The notes beneath the pieces are model-generated. The model worked only from the letters and a program-made list of their open reading frames with translations. It was not told the origin of the DNA and made no database searches. From positions 1,364,001-1,428,000 of the forward strand of contig NZ_FOBB01000001.1 of assembly GCF_900109685.1 (NCBI RefSeq): 64,000 bases of DNA, in the 5' to 3' direction. Position 1 is the first letter of the stretch, and every line of letters begins with the position of its first letter. Origin of the DNA: Chitinophaga rupis (lineage in GTDB: Bacteria > Bacteroidota > Bacteroidia > Chitinophagales > Chitinophagaceae). Both the position numbers and the translations under genes were made by a program. Of this stretch, positions 44,340 to 52,348 are shown piece after piece.

Positions 44340-45719
44340 TTAGTGCTTTTTTCTTTCTTTCCACATCTGGTTAAATGATTTAGGCGCAAACACGGGTAGC
44401 TCCCGGTCATCGCCCCAGGCTTTGGCAAAAAAGCGTTTCATGAAAAAGTTCTTCATTTTGCCATTGGTCATATTCATCATTTTACGGCTCAGGGAGGCCT
44501 GCTTCCAGCCAAACCAGGCCATTTTTTCACCACTGGATGTATAGTTCTCTTCTACTGCTTTGTGGCGGTTGTGTAATAACAGCTCATGGAGGTTAATACG
44601 CACGGGGCATACTTCAGTACAGTTGCCGCACAGGGAGGAGGCATAACTTAAATGCCCGTACGATTCCATGCTCTGAAGGTAAGGGGTGATCACCGCACCT
44701 ATAGGGCCGCTGTAAGTGGTGCCGTATGCATGGCCGCCAATATTTTTATATACCGGGCAGGCATTCAGGCAGGATCCGCAGCGTATGCAGTATAGCGCTT
44801 CGCGGGCTTCCGTATCCTGCAACAGGTTGGTGCGCCCGTTATCCATCAGTATCACATACATCTCTTCCGGTCCGTCTGTTTCCCCTTCCTGGCGCGGACC
44901 ACTGAAAATGGAGTTGTACACCGTTACCTGCTGCCCGGTGCCGTAAGTGGCCAGCAGGGGCCAGAACAGCGCCAGGTCGTTAACGGATGGCAGCACCTTT
45001 TCAATGCCTACCAGTACAATATGTGTTTTGGGAAAAGCGGTGCTCAGGCGGGCGTTGCCTTCATTTTCACTCACGGCTACAGAGCCGGTATCTGCTATAA
45101 TAAAATTGGCGCCGGTAATACCTATTTCTGCCTGCAGGTATTTTTGCCGCAGGTTCTCACGGGCTACCAGCGTAAGCTGTTCAGGAGTAAGGCCGGGTGC
45201 AGTGCCCAGCTTTTCGGTAAAGAGCTGTGCTACATCTTCCTTGCTTTTATGCATGGCTGGTGTAACAATATGGTAAGGCGGTTCCCCATCCAGCTGTTGA
45301 ATATATTCACCCAGGTCGGTTTCCACACATTCAATGCCTTGTTTAGCCAGGAAGTCGTTCAGGTGCACTTCTTCCGTTGCCATGGATTTACTTTTTACAA
45401 TGCTTTTGCATTGCTTGGCCTGGCAAATGGCCAGGATCTCCTCCTGCACCTGCTGGGTATTCTCCGCCCATATCACCTTGCCACCCCGTTTGGTGAACTG
45501 CATTTCAAATTCTTCCAGGTATTTATCCAGGTGTTCTATGGCCCGCCACTTAATATTCTTGGCCCGCTCCCTGGCTGTTTGCAGCTCTGTGAACTGCAGC
45601 TTGCCCGATTTTACGGCAGTATTATATTTACCAATGTTGAAATTGATAGTACGGCGATGTCCCAGATCAGCGGCTTTCTGCTCGCTTTTTTCCAGGAAAG
45701 TGGATGCGGTTTGTTGCAT
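44340..45719 (-). CDS. lutB: lactate utilization iron-sulfur protein (LutB-like)
   Basis: A 459-residue iron-sulfur protein of the LutB/YkgF family, which with LutA and LutC oxidises L-lactate to pyruvate. The N-terminal LUD domain (about 60-280) is followed by two ferredoxin-type clusters: CIRCGSCLNACP and CGNCTEVCPVRINL. A C-terminal DUF3390-like part follows (HNRHKAVEENYTS onward). lutA and lutC are not directly adjacent, so they may lie elsewhere in the genome. The ATG at 45719 is preferred over a TTG two codons upstream. A possible regulator was not seen. Confidence 0.9.
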   Translation of the reverse strand: MQQTASTFLEKSEQKAADLGHRRTINFNIGKYNTAVKSGKLQFTELQTARERAKNIKWRAIEHLDKYLEEFEMQFTKRGGKVIWAENTQQVQEEILAICQAKQCKSIVKSKSMATEEVHLNDFLAKQGIECVETDLGEYIQQLDGEPPYHIVTPAMHKSKEDVAQLFTEKLGTAPGLTPEQLTLVARENLRQKYLQAEIGITGANFIIADTGSVAVSENEGNARLSTAFPKTHIVLVGIEKVLPSVNDLALFWPLLATYGTGQQVTVYNSIFSGPRQEGETDGPEEMYVILMDNGRTNLLQDTEAREALYCIRCGSCLNACPVYKNIGGHAYGTTYSGPIGAVITPYLQSMESYGHLSYASSLCGNCTEVCPVRINLHELLLHNRHKAVEENYTSSGEKMAWFGWKQASLSRKMMNMTNGKMKNFFMKRFFAKAWGDDRELPVFAPKSFNQMWKERKKH

Positions 45720-45880
45720 AAGCAAAATAAAATTCCAAGATCCAAAATAAAGATAGGGAACTTCAAGGGATAGGTTAGTTAGTCTAACTCAGATCTGACA
45801 GGTCTTGTTGCTGTTGCTATGTTAAAACTGTCAGGCCGTTTCTAAAACCTGGCTGGTGCGGTCAAAAATCCGGCCAGCTT

Positions 45881-46450
45881 TTAAGGGTGCATTTTCTTTG
45901 CTATCTTATCCAATACGGTATAAAACTCTTCCCCGTATTTGCGTATAAGCGCTTCTCTTAAAAAACGGTACACCGGTACCTGTAGCTTTTTACCATTGCG
46001 GCAGGCGGGTGCGCAAACATCCCACCGGTCATAATTCACAGCTTCATAGCTGTCGTACTTTTTAATGCGGATGGGGTACAAATGGCAGGAGATGGGTTTC
46101 TTAAAATCCACTACACCGTCATTATATGCTTTTTCAATACCGCAGCCTACTATGCCTTTTTCATCAATGGATGCATAGGCGCAGATCCCTTTATTTACGA
46201 TGGGGGTTACGTATCCGTATTCATCGTCAATAGTATGGGTGCCTGTTTTTGCTATTTCTTCCAGGCCTTCTGCCCGCAGGTAAGATCTTATTTTCGGGAG
46301 GATCTTTTTCAGGGTTTTTACTTCCTGTTTGTCCAGTGGGGCGCCACAGTCGCCGGCCACACAACAGGCGCCCTTACAGGCGCTCAGGTTGCAAACGAAC
46401 TGCTCCTCAATTACTTCGTCACTAATATATTTATCGTCTATTACAATCAT
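45881..46450 (-). CDS. DUF3109-family cysteine-rich protein
   Basis: A 189-residue protein of the DUF3109 family, found widely in Bacteroidota. It has a cluster of conserved cysteines (CNLSACKGACCVAGDCG near the N-terminus; ICAY; VGCGIEK; CHLYPIR; CAPACRNG), which probably bind a metal or an Fe-S cluster, as in the YkgJ group of zinc/iron chelators. Function is unknown. The ATG at 46450 (MIVIDDKYI) is the real start; the frame runs on upstream only because it reads through GTCCATGG words, giving a nonsense extension (MDHGLWTMDYH). Confidence 0.8.
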   Translation of the reverse strand: MIVIDDKYISDEVIEEQFVCNLSACKGACCVAGDCGAPLDKQEVKTLKKILPKIRSYLRAEGLEEIAKTGTHTIDDEYGYVTPIVNKGICAYASIDEKGIVGCGIEKAYNDGVVDFKKPISCHLYPIRIKKYDSYEAVNYDRWDVCAPACRNGKKLQVPVYRFLREALIRKYGEEFYTVLDKIAKKMHP

Positions 46451-46574
46451 GTGGTAGTCCATGGTCCATAGTCCATGGTCCATGGACTATACCGTATTCA
46501 AGCCTCCTGGTGCAAAATTAAGCTAAAATAAAAAGACTTCTATATTGTATTACATCTATGGACCATGGACTTTC
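46451..46574. repeat. GTCCATGG word repeats between the DUF3109 gene and gldD
   Basis: agtccatggtccatagtcc and atggtccatggacta follow one another at 46456-46489, and atggaccatggac recurs at 46558-46570. GTCCATGGAC is a perfect palindrome. The arms can pair over the 70-base AT-rich centre, or each can fold alone. The element lies downstream of gldD and upstream of the DUF3109 gene (both minus strand). Confidence 0.65.
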
Positions 46575-47153
46575 TTACCGCCACCGCAATGTCTCCACCA
46601 GGTGCCACATATCTTCCTGCAGGAATTTATGCACCGGCGCCAGGGAGTCCGCATTGGGTGTTGCATCAAAGTAAAGCGCCCCGCGTAAAAAATGATGGGT
46701 GGAGTCGGTAGCAAAAAATTGTTTGGCACTGGCGGCATTACCGCCTACCTCGTAAAATAGGCCGCTTACGCCATGCCCGTTATTAATATCTTTCTCGTCA
46801 ATGTAATCAGCCTTATAGGTGTGCTTATAGGTCATTTTAAAGGCATCGGCCACCAGGTTTTCCAGCTTGTTCTTAGCGCCTATCTCCTTGTAGCTCACGT
46901 ATATCTTACCATTCAGGGAAGGGAAGTCTATATTGATCCAGTAAGGGTTTTCAGGATGCTCGCCAAAAAAGGTGCTGTCTTTGGTTACCTGTGCATAGGC
47001 CGGGTATTCAAAGGTGTAAGGGTACCCGGGCTGGTCAAATACCCGGTATTGCTTTTGTGGAAAGGTGATGTTGAAATAGCCTCTTGGCTTGGGTGTATAG
47101 CTTTGCTCGCAGGCGGCAAAAAAAAGTATGCAAATAAAAAGCAGGTACCTCAT
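46575..47153 (-). CDS. gldD: gliding motility lipoprotein GldD
   Basis: A 192-residue lipoprotein (lipobox FFAAC, Cys15) required for gliding in Flavobacterium. Recognised by YTPKPRGYFNITFPQKQY right after the lipid anchor and by the FEHP-like GEHPENPYWINIDFP. It lies directly downstream of gldE, as in other gliding Bacteroidota. No other gld or spr genes are present in the window. Confidence 0.9.
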   Translation of the reverse strand: MRYLLFICILFFAACEQSYTPKPRGYFNITFPQKQYRVFDQPGYPYTFEYPAYAQVTKDSTFFGEHPENPYWINIDFPSLNGKIYVSYKEIGAKNKLENLVADAFKMTYKHTYKADYIDEKDINNGHGVSGLFYEVGGNAASAKQFFATDSTHHFLRGALYFDATPNADSLAPVHKFLQEDMWHLVETLRWR

Positions 47154-47186
47154 GTTACAGCGGTTGGAATAGTTGAAAACAGCGGG

Positions 47187-48548
47187 TTAGCCGGCGGCTA
47201 CACCTTCATCCTGACGAATGGTGACCTGTACTTTCTGGATGCGCATTTTGCTTACTTCCAGTACGGTAAAGTCAAAGCTGTTGTAATTAATAACGCTGTT
47301 CTCTTCCGGAAATTTGCCGGCCAGCTCTAATATCAGCCCGCCAATGGAATCGCTTTCGCCTTTTACATGTTCAAAAGTATCAGGCGGTACGTTCATAATG
47401 CGGCAAACATCGTTCAGCATGGTCTTTCCTTCAAACACGTAGGTGAAGTTATCTACTTTGCTATAGTTAAATTCTTCCTCGTCAAATTCATCCTTAATAT
47501 CGCCGATCACTTCTTCCATAATATCTTCCAGGGTTACAATACCGCTGGTGCCGCCAAATTCATCCACCACTACGGCAAAGTGCATACGCCGGGTCTGGAA
47601 TTCTGTCAGCAGGTCCTCTATCAGCTTGTGGCCATGCACAAAAAAGGGCTGGCGCATCACCTCATGCCAGTCAAAACCGGCGGCTTTGCCCAGGTGGGGC
47701 AGCAGGTCCTTGGTGTGAATAACACCTACAATATTATCCAGGTTGCCTTTATACACGGGCAGGCGGGAATAGTGCAGGTCTGCCACCTGTTTGGCTATCT
47801 GTTCAAAAGAGCTGTCATATTCAATACCGGAAACATCCAGGCGGGTACGCATGATCTGTTTCACCGTAATGTTGCCGAATTTGAGAATGCCTTTCAAAAT
47901 ATTCTTTTCCTCCTGGGAGGTGGTAGGGTCTACGCTCAGCTCAATGGCTTCATCTATTTCCTGGTAGTTAACGGCGCCGCCGCTTAAACGGTGAAACAGG
48001 CGGCCTTCTATGCTGGCGCTCATATCTACAAAAAAGTCACTTACCGGCTCCAGCGTAGCGTGTATAATGCTTACAAACCAGGCAAAGTAAGTAGCAAAGC
48101 GAATGTTGTTCTGCGCCGCCCATACACGGGGCAGCACCTGCCCAAAGAACAGGAGTATAAAACAGATCACCGCTATCCGCACTACCAGGGAAATTACCGG
48201 CAGGGTTTGCAGGTCTTCCATTTGGGTAATCAGGTAGTTGGTGACCATTATAAAGGCAATGGCCAGTAAAATGCCGGCTATTTGTAAAGATGCCAGTAAT
48301 GATTTGGGCTTTTCCAGCAGCTTGGTAATGAGCTTGCCGCTGGTGTTTTGCCTGGTTTTCAACACGTTCAGGTCCTTGTAGTTGAGCGTAAAAAAGGCAA
48401 CCTCAGCACCGGAAACTATAAAGGCCAGTAATAATAATATGAATATTACCAACAGGTATATAACCACGTTGGGCGTGGCAATAGGGGGCGCTGCAGCCTG
48501 TAGCAGCAAGGGCGTGCCGGAAAAAATGCTTGCCGAATGGAACTCCAA
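47187..48548 (-). CDS. gldE: GldE, hemolysin/CorC-type transporter-associated protein
   Basis: A 453-residue membrane protein of the CNNM/CorC type: three or four N-terminal helices (DUF21, residues about 25-190), a pair of CBS domains (about 210-335, around VKQIMRTRLDVSGIE and VVVDEFGGTSGIVTLEDI), and a C-terminal CorC/HlyC domain (to 445). GldE is genetically linked to GldD in gliding. The best start is a TTG at 48548 (MEFHSASIFSGTP), since no ATG lies in frame nearby. The order ssb-gldE-gldD on the minus strand is the conserved one. Confidence 0.88.
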   Translation of the reverse strand: MEFHSASIFSGTPLLLQAAAPPIATPNVVIYLLVIFILLLLAFIVSGAEVAFFTLNYKDLNVLKTRQNTSGKLITKLLEKPKSLLASLQIAGILLAIAFIMVTNYLITQMEDLQTLPVISLVVRIAVICFILLFFGQVLPRVWAAQNNIRFATYFAWFVSIIHATLEPVSDFFVDMSASIEGRLFHRLSGGAVNYQEIDEAIELSVDPTTSQEEKNILKGILKFGNITVKQIMRTRLDVSGIEYDSSFEQIAKQVADLHYSRLPVYKGNLDNIVGVIHTKDLLPHLGKAAGFDWHEVMRQPFFVHGHKLIEDLLTEFQTRRMHFAVVVDEFGGTSGIVTLEDIMEEVIGDIKDEFDEEEFNYSKVDNFTYVFEGKTMLNDVCRIMNVPPDTFEHVKGESDSIGGLILELAGKFPEENSVINYNSFDFTVLEVSKMRIQKVQVTIRQDEGVAAG

Positions 48549-48701
48549 AATATGTTCAACTTTAGGTCAAAAATAAGGGGAAAGTAGACCCGTTGTTCAT
48601 TGCGGATTGCTTTCCCTTATGCAAATATAAGGTAATGTCCCAATTGGGACGGTTATAAAAATACGTAATATTTTTCATGGATAATGGAGTGAAGCCCAAT
48701 T

Positions 48702-49157
48702 TTAGAAGGGCAGATCGTCTGCCGGTTCACTCATGGAAGGAGGTATTTCCATGTTGGGGAAATTTTCGCCGGTGGAACTTCCGGTGTTGCTATGGTGGAT
48801 GGCATGCTCGGCATTATTCAGGTCCATGCGTTTATCCAGCATAACCAGGTTATCGCCCACTACCTCTGTAGCAAATTTCTTGTTGCCTTCCTTATCTTCC
48901 CAGCTGCGGGTACGGAGGCGTCCCTCAATATATACTAAACTGCCTTTGTGCAGGTACTTTTGTGCCAGTTCCGCTAATCCACGCCATAAAACCACCGTAT
49001 GCCACTCTGTTTGCGAAATGAGCTTCCCAGCCCTGTCCTTAAAAGTTTCAGTCGTAGCGAGAGAGAATTTAGCTACCGCAATATTGCCTTCCAAAAATTG
49101 TACATCCGGATCCCTACCTAAGTTGCCAATCAGGATTACTTTATTAACACCTCTCAT
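48702..49157 (-). CDS. ssb: single-stranded DNA-binding protein
   Basis: A 151-residue SSB with the OB fold in residues 1-110 (MRGVNKVILIGNLGRDPDVQ, EWHTVVLWRGLAE, SLVYIEGRLRTRSWED) and the acidic C-terminal tail ending in DDLPF, the docking site for replication and repair partners. It coats single-stranded DNA during replication, recombination and transformation (comEC is also in the window). The ATG at 49157 starts the standard N-terminus; the frame is open upstream but without SSB character. Confidence 0.95.
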   Translation of the reverse strand: MRGVNKVILIGNLGRDPDVQFLEGNIAVAKFSLATTETFKDRAGKLISQTEWHTVVLWRGLAELAQKYLHKGSLVYIEGRLRTRSWEDKEGNKKFATEVVGDNLVMLDKRMDLNNAEHAIHHSNTGSSTGENFPNMEIPPSMSEPADDLPF

Positions 49158-49254
49158 AGTTGTAGGATTTAATCTATTGATGAAATGTTCTTCTATAAAC
49201 AACCTCTTTAAAGTTAATGTTTTTTTCCAATCGGCGGATAAATTTTTATAAGTG

Positions 49255-50319
49255 CTAAAACAATCCCAGCGACTTATTCTGCAGAAAATCCGTGATGGTT
49301 TTCGGGAAGGCATAGCTGTTCAGCCGGGCACGAGGAACGGCCATGTAGTGCGCCAGCTCAGGGGCTTTGGCCGCTGTTAGTAAAATGAACTGGCTGTAAA
49401 TGGTTTGGTGTGTTAGCTGCTGTTTGAATGCAGGGGATATACCCTGCACAGTATATGGTATGTTGTGCATCACCTCCTTAAAAGCGGTATATGCTTCCAG
49501 CTCATTCGCATTTATGGGGCCCGGCATTTCTATTAATATGAACTCGTGCAGGTTTTGCCAGATATCATTCTCGGTACGTTTACGGATATACACCTGGTCT
49601 TTATATTCCAGCACTATATAATAGAAGTACCTTTTCTTAATGACCAGCTTTTTGGTCTTTACCGGCAGCTGCGCCACCAGCTGTTGTTTGAAAGCCACAC
49701 ACTTAGCAGATAAAGGACATTGGAGGCAGGCCGGCTGCTGGGGCTTGCACACCACAGCCCCGAAATCCATAATGCTTTGATTATAAACGGCTGACTGGTT
49801 AGCGGGCAGCAATGACTGGGCCAGCGCGGCAAACTCTTTTTTACCGGCCGTACTATCTACCGGGGTATGAATGCCAAAGTAACGGGCCAGCACCCGGAAC
49901 ACATTACCATCCAGCACGGCATGCGGGCTGTTAAAGGCAAAAGAGGCAATAGCGGCAGCGGTGTAGGGGCCTATACCTTTCAGGGTTTGTATCTGTTCAT
50001 GAGTATCAGGGTATTGTCCCTGGAAAGTATCTACGATCTGCCGGGCGGCGGCCAGCATATTCTTACAGCGGGCATAGTAACCCAGGCCCTGCCACATACG
50101 GAACACTTCCTCCTCCGGGGCAGCGGCCAGATGCTGCACGGTAGGGTAGGCAGTGGTGAACTGTTCGTAGTAGGGCAGGCCCTGTTCTACACGGGTTTGT
50201 TGTAGTATAATCTCTGATAACCAGATCTTATAGGGGTCTTTAATACCTTTCCAGGGCATGGTGCGGGTATTTTGTTCCTGGTTCCAGGCCAGCAGCTGCT
50301 CCGTAAAAAACTTTTTCAT
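49255..50319 (-). CDS. mutY: A/G-specific adenine glycosylase
   Basis: A 354-residue base-excision repair enzyme that removes adenine opposite 8-oxoguanine. The helix-hairpin-helix is in LKGIGPYTAAAIASFAFNSP, with the catalytic Asp in VLDGNVFRVLARYFG. The [4Fe-4S] cluster motif is C-X6-C-X2-C-X5-C (CKPQQPACLQCPLSAKC). A C-terminal NUDIX-like domain recognises 8-oxoG. The start is ATG 50319, with TATATTTG 6 bases upstream (minus strand, 50326-50333), so the mRNA may be leaderless. It is the first gene of the mutY-ssb-gldE-gldD cluster. Confidence 0.95.
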   Translation of the reverse strand: MKKFFTEQLLAWNQEQNTRTMPWKGIKDPYKIWLSEIILQQTRVEQGLPYYEQFTTAYPTVQHLAAAPEEEVFRMWQGLGYYARCKNMLAAARQIVDTFQGQYPDTHEQIQTLKGIGPYTAAAIASFAFNSPHAVLDGNVFRVLARYFGIHTPVDSTAGKKEFAALAQSLLPANQSAVYNQSIMDFGAVVCKPQQPACLQCPLSAKCVAFKQQLVAQLPVKTKKLVIKKRYFYYIVLEYKDQVYIRKRTENDIWQNLHEFILIEMPGPINANELEAYTAFKEVMHNIPYTVQGISPAFKQQLTHQTIYSQFILLTAAKAPELAHYMAVPRARLNSYAFPKTITDFLQNKSLGLF

Positions 50320-50705
50320 GCGCTGCAAATATAGAAGTTGCGGTGCTAATGTACTGATATGCTGTAGGAGGGATATTAAATATTTATCTGGGATTTAGCT
50401 AAAAAGCATAAAAAAAATAATCTGATATGAATATTATTTTTTGTATATTCGTTACTCAATGGTTTTGTGAAATTTTGATTTCGGGGGGTGGTAATCATTG
50501 GAAAGTATGGAGCACACGCATCTGGCCCATTTCCCAAAGAGGCTTTTTGCAGGGTCTTTGAGCAGTGAAACGCGTCAAAATAAGCAGGTTATACGATTGG
50601 AAATAATTAGTATAAAGAAAAAAGATAAAATTTATCTCGCTTAAAATCAGTAATTATAATTTTTTTATATATTTTTGAGACATTAAGTAATCCTCCGCTT
50701 CAATT
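50320..50705. promoter_or_regulatory. divergent promoter region of mutY and HU
   Basis: Contains the mutY -7 box (minus strand TATATTTG, 50326-50333) and the HU -7 box (TATTTTTG, 50670-50677), about 28 bases before the HU ATG. The rest is AT-rich with no gene or repeat recognised. Confidence 0.5.
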
Positions 50706-50993
50706 ATGAGAAAAGCTGACTTGATAAACAACATTGCTGAAAAAACCGGCATCCCCAAAGTAGATGTGTTAGTGACACTCGAGGCTATGTTTAAGGAGGT
50801 AAAAGAAGCGCTTGCTAATGGCGAGCACATTTACATCCGGGGTTTTGGTAGTTTCATCACTAAGAAGAGAGCCGCCAAGATTGGCCGTAACATTAAAAAG
50901 AATGTGGCTGTGGAAATTCCAGAGCACTACATTCCAGCCTTTAAGCCGTCTAAAGAATTTGTTGCTGAAGTAAAGAAGCTCAAAAGTTCTTAA
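50706..50993 (+). CDS. HU-family DNA-binding protein
   Basis: A 95-residue histone-like protein with the HU/IHF fold and its signature IRGFGSFITKKRAAKIGRNIKK, whose DNA-binding arm ends in the VAVEIPEHYIPAFKPSKEF segment. It compacts and bends DNA as a dimer. Because Bacteroidota often have several HU genes, no subtype is assigned. The stop codon begins the -7 box of the next gene (TAATTTTG at 50991-50998). Confidence 0.95.
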   Translation: MRKADLINNIAEKTGIPKVDVLVTLEAMFKEVKEALANGEHIYIRGFGSFITKKRAAKIGRNIKKNVAVEIPEHYIPAFKPSKEFVAEVKKLKSS

Positions 50994-51017
50994 TTTTGCA
51001 GCCTAATTCATTTAGGC

Positions 51018-51866
51018 ATGCAAAAATCACAAGTTCTCCTGGTAGGTACTGCTGTAGCATTACTCGTTGTATTGCTGGCATTTGGCCGTACCCTACCCCG
51101 GCCTGATAAGAATGCTATGCCCACTGTCACCCGCCCCATGGGCGGTAACGGACAGGAAGTAAAACCCATCTCATTCAGTGAGCTGCTCGCATCTGCCAAG
51201 CAAAAGGTCCCTGCTGAAAAGCTATTGCTGATCAATTCCTGGGAGAATAAAGTGGTCAGAGGCGATGTGAAGAACCAACAAATAGCCGCTTACAAACAAC
51301 TCTATTCCGCCTGGGATAGCTTAAACCAATTGCCTGTAGCCGCGTACTACCTGGGCCAGGCAGCCAAGTTGGAAAATTCCGAAAAAAGCCTCACCTTTGC
51401 AGCCAATTTATTTTTGGAGCACCTGCAGCATGCCCAAGAGCCCGGTGTAATGAAATGGGAGGCCCAGGAGGCCATTACGTTATTGGATCAGGCCATCACC
51501 CTGAATCCCGGAAACGATTCCCTGAAGATCAAACAGGCGCTGGTGTATATGAACACCGGAGATCCTATGGTTGGCGTACAAAAGCTAAGGGCGCTGGTAG
51601 CAGAACATCCTGATAATATAGAGGCCCAGGTAACACTGGCGAATCTTGCTATTACATCAGGGCAGTACGACAAAGCAATTGAGCGAATGGAAACATTGCT
51701 CCAAACGCATCCGGATGAAGCCAAGGCCTATTTTGTGCTGGCAGAAGCTTATCGGGGCAAAGGAGATGTGAAGAAGGCGGTGACCTTGTTTCAGAAATGC
51801 AAGGAATTACTAAAAGATCCGGAACTCAAGGCAGAAATAGACGGTTATATTAAAAGCATTCAATAA
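51018..51866 (+). CDS. membrane-anchored TPR protein
   Basis: A 282-residue protein with one N-terminal membrane helix (VLLVGTAVALLVVLLAFG, residues 6-23) and three or more TPR units in the C-terminal half (DKAIERMETLLQTHPDEAKAY, NDSLKIKQALVYMNTGDP). The polar linker (25-60) suggests the TPRs face the periplasm. Family members in Bacteroidota are encoded next to HU and RNase G genes, but a function is not established. It has its own -7 box overlapping the HU stop. Confidence 0.75.
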   Translation: MQKSQVLLVGTAVALLVVLLAFGRTLPRPDKNAMPTVTRPMGGNGQEVKPISFSELLASAKQKVPAEKLLLINSWENKVVRGDVKNQQIAAYKQLYSAWDSLNQLPVAAYYLGQAAKLENSEKSLTFAANLFLEHLQHAQEPGVMKWEAQEAITLLDQAITLNPGNDSLKIKQALVYMNTGDPMVGVQKLRALVAEHPDNIEAQVTLANLAITSGQYDKAIERMETLLQTHPDEAKAYFVLAEAYRGKGDVKKAVTLFQKCKELLKDPELKAEIDGYIKSIQ

Positions 51867-51902
51867 TATTCTATTATTAAACATTTAAAAACTTATTAAA
51901 GT

Positions 51903-51998
51903 ATGCCTTGCGGTAAGAAAAGAAAAAGACATAAAATAGCCACACACAAGCGTAAGAAAAGGTTAAGAAAGAACCGGCATAAGAAAAATAAGAAATAA
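51903..51998 (+). CDS. 31-residue highly basic protein (AURKAIP1/COX24-like)
   Basis: A tiny gene whose product is 31 residues, more than half Lys, Arg or His (MPCGKKRKRHKIATHKRKK at the start, then LRKNRHKKNKK). It matches small Bacteroidota proteins annotated as carrying an AURKAIP1/COX24 C-terminal domain; in mitochondria and actinobacteria such peptides are small ribosomal-subunit proteins (mS38, bS22). A role bound to rRNA is therefore plausible but not shown. It lies 36 bases after the TPR gene on the same strand. Confidence 0.7.
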   Translation: MPCGKKRKRHKIATHKRKKRLRKNRHKKNKK

Positions 51999-52348
51999 GT
52001 ATTTCTCCTGTTTCCCGCCATTTATACTTAACAGGTATATGGCTGACGCGTGATCACATATTTTCTTTATATAGCCTGCATGATCCCGGCAATGATTATT
52101 TAATTGTGAATTGCTCTCAATTTATTAAATTGCCGATGTCATGCAGGTAATTTCCCTAGATCCCGCAACAGCATTCCCGGATATCACCTGCAGATCACTA
52201 AACCCTTAAGCAATCCATCATCACGTATGTGACGAAAATGCTGATTGTGTTATACAGTTGGCGATTTTTTGGTATGCAGTTAGTTGTACCACCAACAACA
52301 GGCATTTCCATTTTTAGGTGAAGTTATAATGGTAAAAATTTTGGACGC
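51999..52348 (+). promoter_or_regulatory. RNase G upstream region with a long imperfect hairpin
   Basis: A 350-base spacer. Bases 52075-52093 and 52129-52147 form a stem (cctgcatga with tcatgcagg, then cggcaat with attgccg, with a 3-base internal loop on each side) around a 35-base AT-rich loop. It may be a structured leader of the RNase G mRNA or a terminator of the basic-protein gene. A 7-codon reading frame from ATG 52329 (MVKILDA) ends with a TGA overlapping the TTG start of RNase G. Confidence 0.45.

Noticed and set aside
46451..46483. N-terminal extension MDHGLWTMDYH of the DUF3109 protein
   Set aside because: The extension is made of the GTCCATGG words read in frame; the family N-terminus starts at MIVIDDKYI (46450).
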